From Nitrospinota bacterium (GTDB lineage: Bacteria; Nitrospirota; Nitrospiria; Nitrospirales; UBA8639): a stretch of 9,209 nt of DNA. The first letter of the stretch is position 1, and each line of letters opens with the position of its first letter. The notes beneath the pieces were generated by a model that was not told the DNA's origin, did not search any database, and saw nothing but the letters and a program-made list of their open reading frames with translations. Positions 1 to 5,847 of the stretch are shown here, piece after piece. Location: contig JADFRB010000042.1 of NCBI GenBank assembly GCA_022561525.1, positions 1 to 9,209 on the forward strand, written 5' to 3'. A program made the position numbers and the translations under genes.

Positions 1-193
1 TTTTTTGTGAGGCAAGGAAGCCGCGCGCGGAAAACCGGAGTGTATGGGCGAATACATGAGGATGTGAGCACGCGGCTGACGCCGCCATCACGGAAAAGGA
101 CGGTTTTTAGAGGTACCCTCAAGAAAGTTCAAGAACGGGCATCGAGTGACGAACCAGGACAACGCCGGCGACCCCCTTTTTCAACATTCCCTA
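1..193. other. Non-coding left-edge segment with RNA-like base pairing
   Basis: No convincing gene lies here. The first 110 bases are rich in complementary segments. AGCCGCG (19-25) pairs perfectly with CGCGGCT (71-77). TGTAT (41-45) pairs with ATACA (52-56) around a six-base loop. AAAACCG (31-37) pairs perfectly with CGGTTTT (101-107). The first and third helices cross, so together they would form a pseudoknot. All three could be read as a + strand RNA ending near the T-run at 104-108. The segment could be a small RNA, a 3' untranslated element of a gene to the left, or a dispersed repeat. I vaguely recall similar sequences recurring in environmental bacterial genomes but cannot confirm it. 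Positions 111-193 show only the palindrome CGCCGGCG (163-170) and a short T-run (177-181). Confidence 0.3.
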
Positions 194-544
194 TCACGGT
201 CGAAATCGGAACAGCCAGGAGAAGTACATGCCGGCGATAGCAATCGTGACTAATTCAATCGATTGAAGTAACCGGCTAATCACTGCTCCAGGTTCCGGAC
301 GGGACATGAAAAAATGCATGCCCAAATAGGCGGGCGGCTCTCCTGGTGCAGCTTCCCAGGGCGGGAAGAGCACAGCCATAATTAGCAGTCCTACCATAAG
401 GTAGAGAATGCGCAGGTTTAATATTTCTTTGACTCGCTCGGCATACAAAGAATCGCTCGACAATGGTTTTCCGCAATTCGGACAAAGCCGAACGTGACTC
501 GGCAGACTCTGACCACAGGCAGGGCAAGATTTTGGTTCACTCAT
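194..544 (-). CDS. Small zinc-ribbon membrane protein of unknown function
   Basis: This 116-residue protein opens with a double CxxC zinc ribbon (C7, C10, C21, C24, in the contexts CPAC and CPNCG), as found at the N-terminus of many uncharacterised bacterial membrane proteins. A short linker leads to a hydrophobic segment at about residues 45-60, and a second lies at about 95-112. Between them is a proline- and glycine-rich loop. The expected arrangement is a cytoplasmic zinc ribbon on two membrane helices, but the orientation is inferred. The ATG at 544 is the natural start because the ribbon begins only six residues later. No strong ribosome binding site precedes it. The gene is transcribed divergently from gpsA across a 151-bp gap. 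The family is not recognised by name and no function is assigned. The ribbon and membrane segments make a chance ORF unlikely. Confidence 0.75.
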   Translation of the reverse strand: MSEPKSCPACGQSLPSHVRLCPNCGKPLSSDSLYAERVKEILNLRILYLMVGLLIMAVLFPPWEAAPGEPPAYLGMHFFMSRPEPGAVISRLLQSIELVTIAIAGMYFSWLFRFRP

Positions 545-567
545 TGGCAGAGCTAAACCGTGTTCTA

Positions 568-615
568 GTACAGGGTATCACGAACGGAAGTTAGGGAATT
601 AATGTTACCCTGTAC
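568..615. promoter_or_regulatory. Perfect 10-bp inverted repeat, candidate operator or hairpin
   Basis: GTACAGGGTA (568-577) and TACCCTGTAC (606-615) are exact reverse complements separated by 28 bases. Pairing can resume outside with CGTG (559-562) against CACG (616-619) if TTCTA (563-567) bulges. The repeat sits 9 bp upstream of the -35 box of the gpsA promoter and 24 bp from the start of the divergent zinc-ribbon gene. Both neighbouring genes point away from it, so it is not placed to terminate either one. A binding site for a regulator of one or both genes is the simplest inference. Confidence 0.5.
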
Positions 616-624
616 CACGTTGAA

Positions 625-654
625 TTGACAGTTCTAGGAATCGATTCTTATAAT
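625..654 (+). promoter_or_regulatory. Consensus sigma70-type promoter of gpsA-larB
   Basis: TTGACA (625-630) and TATAAT (649-654) both match the sigma70 consensus exactly and are 18 bp apart. Transcription should start near 661, giving a leader of about 35 bases before the gpsA ATG at 696. The strength of the match suggests high constitutive expression unless the inverted repeat just upstream is an operator. Confidence 0.85.
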
Positions 655-684
655 CCCGCACTCTTTTTCCATTCTGCATTTTTC

Positions 685-690
685 TAAGGA
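685..690 (+). promoter_or_regulatory. Ribosome binding site of gpsA
   Basis: TAAGGA ends five bases before the ATG at 696. It supports that start over any internal one. Confidence 0.7.
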
Positions 691-695
691 ATTCC

Positions 696-1754
696 ATGAC
701 TACTACTTCTTCCGCCATCCATCGCGCCGCTGTTATTGGAGCTGGGGCCTGGGGAACAACCTTAGCGCGACATTTGGCAGAAAATGCGCTGACCGTCAAG
801 CTCTGGGCCTATGAAACGGAGGTTGTCGAGGCCATCAACACCAACAAAGAAAACTCCTTGTTTTTGCCAGGGGTTTCACTACCCGCGTCGCTTACAGCAA
901 CATCTTCGTTCACAGATGCCTTGTATGATGCGGACCTCCTCCTTCTGGCTGTTCCGTCTCATGCCATGCGATCTGTAATCAATAACATGATACCGATTCT
1001 TTCGGAGACGTTGCCCATCGTCGTGGCCACCAAAGGGATTGAAGAAAACACCCTTAAACTGATGACCCAGGTGCTCAATGAACTGTTGCCATCGAATTGG
1101 GCTCACGGGATCACCGTGCTGACCGGCCCAAGTTTTGCCGCGGAAGTGTGCCAATCCAAACCCACCACCGTTCTCCTGGCTGGGCAAGACTCGACCCTCA
1201 CCACTCAGTTGCAGTCTGTGTTCATGACCCCTGTATTTCGGGTGTACACGGGAAGTGACCTGATTGGGGCTCAATTAGGCGGTGCCCTTAAAAACGTGAT
1301 GGGTATTGCAGCTGGCGTTGTTGATGGGCTCAACCTTGGTGCGAATGCGCGGGCCGCGTTAATCACCCGAGGCCTCGCGGAAGTCATTCGACTAGGCGTC
1401 GCACTCGGTGCGGATGTGCATACGTTTTACGGGCTTTCCGGGTTGGGTGACCTCGTCCTCACCTGCACCGGATCACTCAGTCGGAATTACTCGGTCGGGT
1501 TCAAGCTGGGGCAAGGGGAATCGTTGGACAAAATTTTGAAGGATACAATCACCGTGGCAGAAGGCATTCGGACAACTCGTGCGGCCTTGAGCCTTGCCAC
1601 ACAACTTCATGTCGAGATGCCTATTGTTCAGAGTATCCACGCTCTGTTATTTGAAGGCCAATCAGCTCGACAAGCGGTGGAGGATTTGATGTCTCGATCG
1701 GCCAAAAAAGAAACCTATCGCTCACCCACGGAATCCCCCACAAGCGAGAAATAG
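696..1754 (+). CDS. gpsA: Glycerol-3-phosphate dehydrogenase [NAD(P)+], GpsA
   Basis: GpsA is a cytoplasmic enzyme that reduces dihydroxyacetone phosphate to sn-glycerol 3-phosphate, the backbone precursor of phospholipids. The 352-residue protein is close to usual family length, with a short extension at each end. The N-terminal Rossmann domain carries the dinucleotide motif GAGAWG at residues 15-20. ATKGIE (111-116) and TGPSFAAE (143-150) are family signatures. The helical C-terminal domain contains GALKN with the expected catalytic lysine K199, followed by GLSGLGDLVLTC (246-257) and RNY. The start is supported by the ribosome binding site at 685-690 and the promoter at 625-654. The stop lies 2 bp before larB, so the two genes are almost certainly cotranscribed. 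The last 15 or so residues, rich in Ser, Thr, Pro and Glu, are probably a flexible tail. Confidence 0.97.
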   Translation: MTTTSSAIHRAAVIGAGAWGTTLARHLAENALTVKLWAYETEVVEAINTNKENSLFLPGVSLPASLTATSSFTDALYDADLLLLAVPSHAMRSVINNMIPILSETLPIVVATKGIEENTLKLMTQVLNELLPSNWAHGITVLTGPSFAAEVCQSKPTTVLLAGQDSTLTTQLQSVFMTPVFRVYTGSDLIGAQLGGALKNVMGIAAGVVDGLNLGANARAALITRGLAEVIRLGVALGADVHTFYGLSGLGDLVLTCTGSLSRNYSVGFKLGQGESLDKILKDTITVAEGIRTTRAALSLATQLHVEMPIVQSIHALLFEGQSARQAVEDLMSRSAKKETYRSPTESPTSEK

Positions 1755-1756
1755 AC

Positions 1757-2536
1757 ATGGATCGTTCGACCTTACAGTTGCTTCTCCAACAAGTCCGGAA
1801 AGGATCGCTTTCTGTCCAACGTGCGCTTGACCAACTTCAGACCCTTCCATACGAAAATCTTGGATTTGCGAAAATTGATCATCATCGGACGCTTCGCCAG
1901 GGTGTGCCAGAAGCGATTCTCTGTGAAGGCAAGACTGAAGCTCAAATCATCGCCATCGCTAAGGGACTCATGAAGAAAAAGGTCCCCGTGCTGGCCACTC
2001 GGGCCAATCCAAATATTGCGCGAGCTTTGAAACGGATCAGCCGCCGCGCCGTGTATGAGAAAGATGCCCGCATGGTGGTCATTCAGTCGACCATCCCGCA
2101 ACCACAAGGAGATGTGTTGATTATCACCGCCGGTACTGCGGATATTCCGGTGGCGGAAGAAGCCCGAGTCACGGCAAGCGTGATGGGGAGTGCGGTGGAA
2201 ACGCTCTTCGATGTTGGCGTCGCGGGGGTGCATCGCTTGCTGGACCACCTGGATCGCATTCAGCGAGCCCGTGTGTTGATTGTAGTAGCTGGGATGGATG
2301 GTGTCTTACCGAGTGTCGTGGGGGGGCTTGTCAAAACACCGCTCATCGCGGTGCCGACAAGCCAAGGCTACGGCGCGAATTTCGGAGGCGTGGCCCCGCT
2401 GCTTACGATGCTAAATGCCTGTTCAGGGGGAATCGGGGTGGTGAATATCGACAATGGCTTTGGTGCAGGCCACCTGGCTCACCGCATTAACTTGCTTACT
2501 GAGTTGCCGAAACCGAGGCCTTCACGCCTCCGGTAA
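1757..2536 (+). CDS. larB: Nickel-pincer cofactor biosynthesis protein LarB
   Basis: LarB is a PurE-like carboxylase/hydrolase that converts nicotinic acid adenine dinucleotide into the bis-carboxylated pyridinium mononucleotide, the first step toward the nickel-pincer nucleotide of lactate racemase-type enzymes. The 259-residue length is typical. The N-terminal part holds DHHRTLRQGVPEAILCEGKT (41-60). The PurE-like C-terminal part holds AGTADIPVAEEA (125-136), AGMDGVLPSVVGGL (178-191), TSQGYGANFGG (201-211) and VNIDNGFGAG (229-238). C222, in LNACSGG, is the likely counterpart of the cysteine reported to bind the pyridinium ring covalently in Lactiplantibacillus LarB. Older databases label such proteins as AIR carboxylase-related. 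The ATG lies 2 bp after gpsA with only a weak GAGAAA ahead, which suggests translational coupling. The last 41 bp overlap the convergent gene on the other strand. Confidence 0.93.
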   Translation: MDRSTLQLLLQQVRKGSLSVQRALDQLQTLPYENLGFAKIDHHRTLRQGVPEAILCEGKTEAQIIAIAKGLMKKKVPVLATRANPNIARALKRISRRAVYEKDARMVVIQSTIPQPQGDVLIITAGTADIPVAEEARVTASVMGSAVETLFDVGVAGVHRLLDHLDRIQRARVLIVVAGMDGVLPSVVGGLVKTPLIAVPTSQGYGANFGGVAPLLTMLNACSGGIGVVNIDNGFGAGHLAHRINLLTELPKPRPSRLR

Positions 2537-3197
2537 CTGCTCCTTTTAAGGCTCCTTCTTGGGCAGCGTTATCTTCAGAGTCTGAACCCTCGACCTCAGA
2601 GGTCTCTAATGCATCACTGCCGGCACCCAACTCTTCTTGGGGCGTGTCATCCGATGTAAATGGTACATGTTCCAAGTGTGTCTCACTGTTTGTCAGGGAC
2701 TCAGGCGAGGAAACTTCTAATTCCCCGCGTACCCGCAGAGAAACCATCTTGGTACGAGGAGGACCATCCGTATTCGCCATCAACTTGGCTCGGATTTCGT
2801 ATGTATACGTTCCGGCACTGACCCATTGATTGGTCTGATCTTTTCCGTCCCACAAGAGCGTGGTACGAATCTTCGGTGTACCACCGGAAACCACAGCCTC
2901 TTCGATCGGATGACGACTGTATAAGAATCGAATCGAACGCTTTGAGGGAAAGCTGATCGTGGAAGACACTTCAAGCAAATCAACGTTGGATAGATTCTTG
3001 GGCAACTCCACATCAATCATGATTGCGAGGGGCCCATTCCCTGGAGCAAAAGGCGTGGGTGAGGTGGAAATGTCAAGAATTTTTAATGGCGGCGGGCTAT
3101 ACCGACGCTTTCGCTTGGCGTCTGCATCGTCTAGCTGCATGACTGGTGAGGCCAACGCAACCATGATCATGAAAAGAATAAATCGCTTCCAACGCAT
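2496..3197 (-). CDS. Secreted protein with FlgD/Ig-like domain, function unknown
   Basis: From the ATG at 3197 the product has 233 residues. A TTG at 3218 would add seven, but then the signal peptide would not begin in the usual Met-Arg-Trp-Lys-Arg manner. Residues 1-27 look like a Sec signal peptide: a basic start, a hydrophobic core (FILFMIMVALA), and a likely cleavage site after ADA. A basic KRKRR stretch follows. The middle, about residues 40-160, resembles the FlgD-type or bacterial Ig-like fold. Its clearest mark is LLWDGKDQTNQWVSAGTYTYEIRAK, split here as LLWDGKDQTN and WVSAGTYTYEIRAK. The last 70 or so residues are acidic, Ser/Glu-rich and low in complexity. The domain is found in cell-surface and secretion-related proteins, but no specific role can be given. 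Its 3' end runs 41 bp into larB on the opposite strand. Confidence 0.75.
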   Translation of the reverse strand: MRWKRFILFMIMVALASPVMQLDDADAKRKRRYSPPPLKILDISTSPTPFAPGNGPLAIMIDVELPKNLSNVDLLEVSSTISFPSKRSIRFLYSRHPIEEAVVSGGTPKIRTTLLWDGKDQTNQWVSAGTYTYEIRAKLMANTDGPPRTKMVSLRVRGELEVSSPESLTNSETHLEHVPFTSDDTPQEELGAGSDALETSEVEGSDSEDNAAQEGALKGAVTGGVKASVSATQ

Positions 3198-3278
3198 ATA
3201 AAGGCTAATTCTGGTCAAGCATAAATTTGTAAAAAGTACACAGTCTTTGGTCTGGGCTCGGACAACACAAGCACAGGA

Positions 3279-3307
3279 TTATCAAATATTTCTGATATCT
3301 TTATACT
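3279..3307 (+). promoter_or_regulatory. Candidate sigma70-type promoter upstream of larC
   Basis: TTATCA (3279-3284, four of six consensus bases) and TATACT (3302-3307, five of six) are 17 bp apart. This would give a leader of about 160 bases containing the tandem dyads and the hairpin. An alternative -35, TTGTCA at 3399-3404, has a good sequence but only a poor -10 (TATGTG at 3422-3427). Confidence 0.35.
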
Positions 3308-3379
3308 TGATTGTACACAAAAAAAATATTGCGTCTAGGAGGAATCAAGAAAAAAATCATCTGGTTATTCCTAACATAG

Positions 3380-3417
3380 GTCATTTTACTAAAAATCCTT
3401 GTCATTTTGGGTAAAAT
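3380..3417. promoter_or_regulatory. Tandem dyads ATTTT-N4-AAAAT upstream of larC, candidate operator pair
   Basis: GTCATTTT occurs at 3380-3387 and again at 3401-3408, exactly 21 bp apart. In each copy it continues into a dyad: ATTTT-ACTA-AAAAT (3383-3396) and ATTTT-GGGT-AAAAT (3404-3417). Two dyads two helical turns apart on one face of the DNA is a usual layout for two dimers of a regulator. The outer arms also form a 7-bp inverted repeat (ATTTTAC 3383-3389 with GTAAAAT 3411-3417). The motif does not match the NikR site as I know it. AT-rich chance similarity cannot be excluded. Confidence 0.4.
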
Positions 3418-3438
3418 TTCGTATGTGCTTACCCCAAA

Positions 3439-3469
3439 CTTGTGCACTGTTCGTTGACACAAGGAAAGG
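3439..3469 (+). promoter_or_regulatory. Ribosome binding site of larC with adjoining hairpin
   Basis: AAGGAAAGG (3461-3469) lies six bases before the ATG at 3476 and is a strong ribosome binding site. Just upstream CTTGTG (3439-3444) is the exact complement of CACAAG (3458-3463), and CA (3445-3446) can add two pairs with TG (3455-3456) across a one-base bulge. The 3' arm covers the first three bases of the binding site, so the hairpin could lower translation. This is an inference from pairing alone. Confidence 0.5.
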
Positions 3470-3475
3470 TCGAGC

Positions 3476-4645
3476 ATGCATCTTCACTTTGATTGTTTTT
3501 CAGGAATTAGCGGGGACATGGTCCTTGGAGCGCTGGTGGATGCTGGCCTTTCACCCACACAACTGAGGAAGGGCCTTCAAGCCCTCCCCATCAAAGGATA
3601 TCGTCTCCACGCCAGAAAGGTACATCGTGGCCCAATCCAGGCAACCAAAGTCGATGTCAAAATTCAGCCATCACATGACAAACCGCTCTCCTGGCCACAA
3701 ATCCGACGCCTGATCGGCCGTAGCACCTTGCCACCTTGGGTCAAGAAACACGCGTTAGCGGTGTTTACTCATTTGGCCGAAGCAGAAGGGAAGGTACATG
3801 GCCAAAAATCAGCGAACATTCACTTCCATGAGGTCGGGGTTATTGACTCGCTCGTGGATGTGGTGGGTGGGCTTCTGGGATGCCATCTCATGAAGATTCA
3901 GACCTTTAGCGCCACGCCCGTGAATGTTGGTTCCGGAACCATCAACAGTGCGCACGGCATTCTTCCTGTTCCAGCACCCGCGGTGGCTGAGTTAGCCAAA
4001 GGAATTCCTATTTTTTCCAAAGGCCCGGACATGGAGTTGACGACCCCAACAGGCATGGCATTACTGAAGACATTGACTCAGAATTTTCACCCGCTTTCGT
4101 CTTTTCACACTCATGCGATTGGCTATGGGGCTGGAAGCGCCAACCCAGATGGATGGATCAATGCATTGCGTGTCTTGACGTCTACTTCGTCCCAAACAGA
4201 AGAAATGGCATGTGATCAGGTCATCCAGCTCGAAACGAATATCGATGACCTGAATCCTCAAATTTATGAAGTAGTGATAGACCGGCTGTTTGAAGTTGGC
4301 GCCTTAGATATCACCTTGACCCCCGTGACCATGAAACGCAGCCGTCCCGGGATCGTGCTTTCGGTTCTGGCTAACCCGGAACAAGCTGGGATCGTGGCTC
4401 AAACGATATTCCAAGAAACGAGTACTATTGGTCTGAGGACCCAACTTATCGACCGCCTGACACTTCCCCGACACAGTACGACAGTTCGGTTGCCACAAGG
4501 CCAAGTTCGCGTGAAAACCGTGGGATCGGGAAAGCACACGAAGCGAACCCCGGAGTTTCAAGACTGCCAGGCTCTCGCGAAAAAAACCGGGAGGCCCGTA
4601 CGAGAAATCATCGAAGAGGTTATTCGAAAAATGCCGAATTCATAA
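3476..4645 (+). CDS. larC: Nickel insertion protein LarC (nickel-pincer cofactor cyclometallase)
   Basis: LarC inserts nickel into the dithiolated pyridinium mononucleotide in a CTP-dependent reaction and so completes the nickel-pincer nucleotide cofactor begun by LarB. The 389-residue protein begins directly with the family opening, including DCFSGISGDM (6-15). It continues with HFHEVGVIDSLVDVVG (116-131), PVPAPA (164-169) and ELTTPTGMALLK (187-198). The C-terminal half has ETNIDDLNPQIYE (253-265), GALDITLTPVTMKRSRPG (275-292) and TSTIGLR (315-321). In Lactiplantibacillus the gene is split into larC1 and larC2 joined by frameshifting; here both halves form one uninterrupted frame of usual total length. 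A strong ribosome binding site fixes the start. larB lies upstream but is separated by an opposite-strand gene, so the two are not in one operon. LarE is not in the window. Confidence 0.94.
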   Translation: MHLHFDCFSGISGDMVLGALVDAGLSPTQLRKGLQALPIKGYRLHARKVHRGPIQATKVDVKIQPSHDKPLSWPQIRRLIGRSTLPPWVKKHALAVFTHLAEAEGKVHGQKSANIHFHEVGVIDSLVDVVGGLLGCHLMKIQTFSATPVNVGSGTINSAHGILPVPAPAVAELAKGIPIFSKGPDMELTTPTGMALLKTLTQNFHPLSSFHTHAIGYGAGSANPDGWINALRVLTSTSSQTEEMACDQVIQLETNIDDLNPQIYEVVIDRLFEVGALDITLTPVTMKRSRPGIVLSVLANPEQAGIVAQTIFQETSTIGLRTQLIDRLTLPRHSTTVRLPQGQVRVKTVGSGKHTKRTPEFQDCQALAKKTGRPVREIIEEVIRKMPNS

Positions 4646-4648
4646 AGA

Positions 4649-4708
4649 CGTGATCCGTGATGCGTAACCCGTGATGCGTGGGGAAAAAGGATTATCTTCA
4701 CGGGTTAC
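4649..4708. repeat. Short direct repeats merging into an 11-bp inverted repeat between larC and pdxA
   Basis: CGTGATCC (4649-4656) is followed by two copies of CGTGATGCGT (4656-4665 and 4670-4679). The second lies inside a perfect inverted repeat: GTAACCCGTGA (4664-4674) pairs with TCACGGGTTAC (4698-4708) around a 23-base loop. No T-run follows, so it is not a canonical terminator. Mixed short direct and inverted repeats of this kind are typical of small dispersed intergenic elements. It fills the larC-pdxA gap and argues against the upstream GTG start of pdxA at 4678, which lies in the loop. Confidence 0.6.
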
Positions 4709-4731
4709 AATTCCTTCTTCGCGCTTCACCC

Positions 4732-5757
4732 ATGACAATTTCTGCTAAACAACACCGTCCCTATCTCGCCATCACCATGGGTGACCCCGCTGGGATAGGC
4801 CCGGAAATCATTGTAAAGGCCTTGGCCTCACCCACGGTTTGGCGAATCTGCCAGCCCATTGTCGTTGGGTCTGCCTCGGTATTTGAAAAGGAAGTTGGCC
4901 GTTTAGACTCTCCCTTAAGAGTTGTGGTCTTGCAGGGGGATCATAGCCTCATGGAAGGAAAGCAAATCGCCAAAGGGCATATTCCCATTCTTGACCCATT
5001 GGAAAAACCTTTGGGCCGGTTCCGGATCGGAAAGGCCGCACGCGGTCCAGGAGCGGCTTCCGTGGAATGTATCGAAACAGCAGTTCGTCTGGCACAAAGC
5101 CGGTGTGTGGCCGGTATCGTCACGGCGCCGATCAACAAAGAAGCCATCCACCTAGCCGGCTGCTCTTTCCCGGGGCACACGGAATTCCTCGGAGACCTGA
5201 CCAAGACCAAGGATTTTGGCATGATGTTATTGGGAGGCCCACTCAAAATCCTGTTCGTCACGACCCACCTCTCGATTCGAAAACTTCCCCGAGCCTTGAC
5301 GACAAAACGAATCTTCACAGCTATTCGGCTTGCTCACAAGGCCATGCGACAATATTTTCAGGTATCCCGCCCCCGAGTCGGAGTAGCGGCTTTGAATCCC
5401 CATGCCGGTGAACACGGACTGTTTGGGAATGAAGAGCAGACAATCATTGCACCAGCAGTGAAGAAGGCCTCGCAAGAAGGTATTCGGGTGAGCGGTCCCT
5501 GGCCAGCGGATACCCTCTTTGGAGCTGCTGTCCGTGGTGCCTATGACGTGATTGTGGCGATGTACCATGACCAAGGCCTGATTCCGTTAAAGACCATTGC
5601 ATTCGGGCAATGCATTAACATGACGGTTGGATTGCCGATTATCAGAACTTCCGTGGACCATGGAACAGCCTACGACATCGCCGGAAAGGGAAAAGCCGAT
5701 CCTCAAAGTTTGATCCAAGCCATAAAACTGGCCGCTCGACTTGGTCAACAGTCGTAA
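4732..5757 (+). CDS. pdxA: 4-hydroxythreonine-4-phosphate dehydrogenase PdxA
   Basis: PdxA oxidises 4-phosphohydroxy-L-threonine. The product loses CO2 and is condensed with deoxyxylulose phosphate by PdxJ in the DXP-dependent route to pyridoxal 5'-phosphate. From the ATG at 4732 the protein has 341 residues, close to family length, with the opening signature ITMGDPAGIGPEI at 14-26. A GTG at 4678 would add 18 residues unlike any PdxA start I know and would begin inside the intergenic repeat, so I prefer the ATG although neither has a clear ribosome binding site. FPGHTEFL (146-153) contributes to substrate binding. The expected divalent-metal histidines are H179 (VTTHL), H224 (LNPHAGE) and H279 (MYHDQGLIPLK). 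NMTVGLPIIRTSVDHGTA lies at 296-313. No pdxJ is present. The gene stands alone between the repeat and the 90-bp gap before rsmB. Confidence 0.95.
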   Translation: MTISAKQHRPYLAITMGDPAGIGPEIIVKALASPTVWRICQPIVVGSASVFEKEVGRLDSPLRVVVLQGDHSLMEGKQIAKGHIPILDPLEKPLGRFRIGKAARGPGAASVECIETAVRLAQSRCVAGIVTAPINKEAIHLAGCSFPGHTEFLGDLTKTKDFGMMLLGGPLKILFVTTHLSIRKLPRALTTKRIFTAIRLAHKAMRQYFQVSRPRVGVAALNPHAGEHGLFGNEEQTIIAPAVKKASQEGIRVSGPWPADTLFGAAVRGAYDVIVAMYHDQGLIPLKTIAFGQCINMTVGLPIIRTSVDHGTAYDIAGKGKADPQSLIQAIKLAARLGQQS

Positions 5758-5761
5758 GGTA

Positions 5762-5775
5762 CCTTCCGCAGAAGG
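5762..5775 (+). terminator. Weak hairpin after pdxA
   Basis: CCTTC (5762-5766) and GAAGG (5771-5775) form a 5-bp stem with a CGCA loop four bases after the pdxA stop. There is no T-run, so intrinsic termination is doubtful. It may only stabilise the 3' end. I see nothing else definite in the 90-bp gap to rsmB. Confidence 0.2.
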
Positions 5776-5847
5776 ACTAAGGTTCGAGGACAAATCCCTA
5801 ACACCTAATTCCGCCTCCCTGAATGTCTAACTATTCGACTGTGTATT

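Larger units (their letters stand above)
3198..3475. promoter_or_regulatory. AT-rich divergent regulatory region between secreted-protein gene and larC
   Basis: This 278-bp gap is clearly richer in A and T than the flanking genes and separates two divergent genes. It contains a candidate + strand promoter (3279-3307), two tandem dyads (3380-3417) and a hairpin next to the larC ribosome binding site (3439-3463), each listed separately. A further short inverted repeat, TATCA (3280-3284) with TGATA (3293-3297), overlaps the candidate -35 box. I could not identify a good promoter for the - strand gene; TACAAT (read from 3315 to 3310) is its best -10 candidate but lacks a clear -35. Confidence 0.6.

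Noticed and set aside
7..240. Open + strand frame of 77 codons beginning GTG
   Set aside because: The translation is Arg- and Ser-rich with no recognisable domain. It has no ribosome binding site and runs into the 3' end of the zinc-ribbon gene. Better explained as noncoding sequence.
1772..2248. 158-codon open frame on the - strand
   Set aside because: It is antisense to larB, whose motifs run throughout this stretch. The reverse translation has no family features.
3337..3379. AGGAGG followed by a short frame reading ATC-AAG-AAA-AAA and ending at TAG 3377-3379, resembling the start of a signal peptide
   Set aside because: The first codon is ATC, the binding site is only one base away, and the peptide has 11 residues. 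At most it is a relic of a lost gene.
3380..3417. NikR nickel-repressor site upstream of larC
   Set aside because: The known NikR half-sites, GTATGA and TCATAC spaced 16 bp, are not present in the gap.
3454..3459. TTGACA as a -35 box for larC
   Set aside because: It is only 16 bases before the larC ATG, so no -10 and transcription start can fit ahead of the gene.
4678..4731. N-terminal extension of PdxA from the GTG at 4678
   Set aside because: The extra 18 residues do not resemble PdxA, and the GTG lies in the loop of the intergenic repeat. The ATG at 4732 gives normal family length and spacing to ITMGDPAG.
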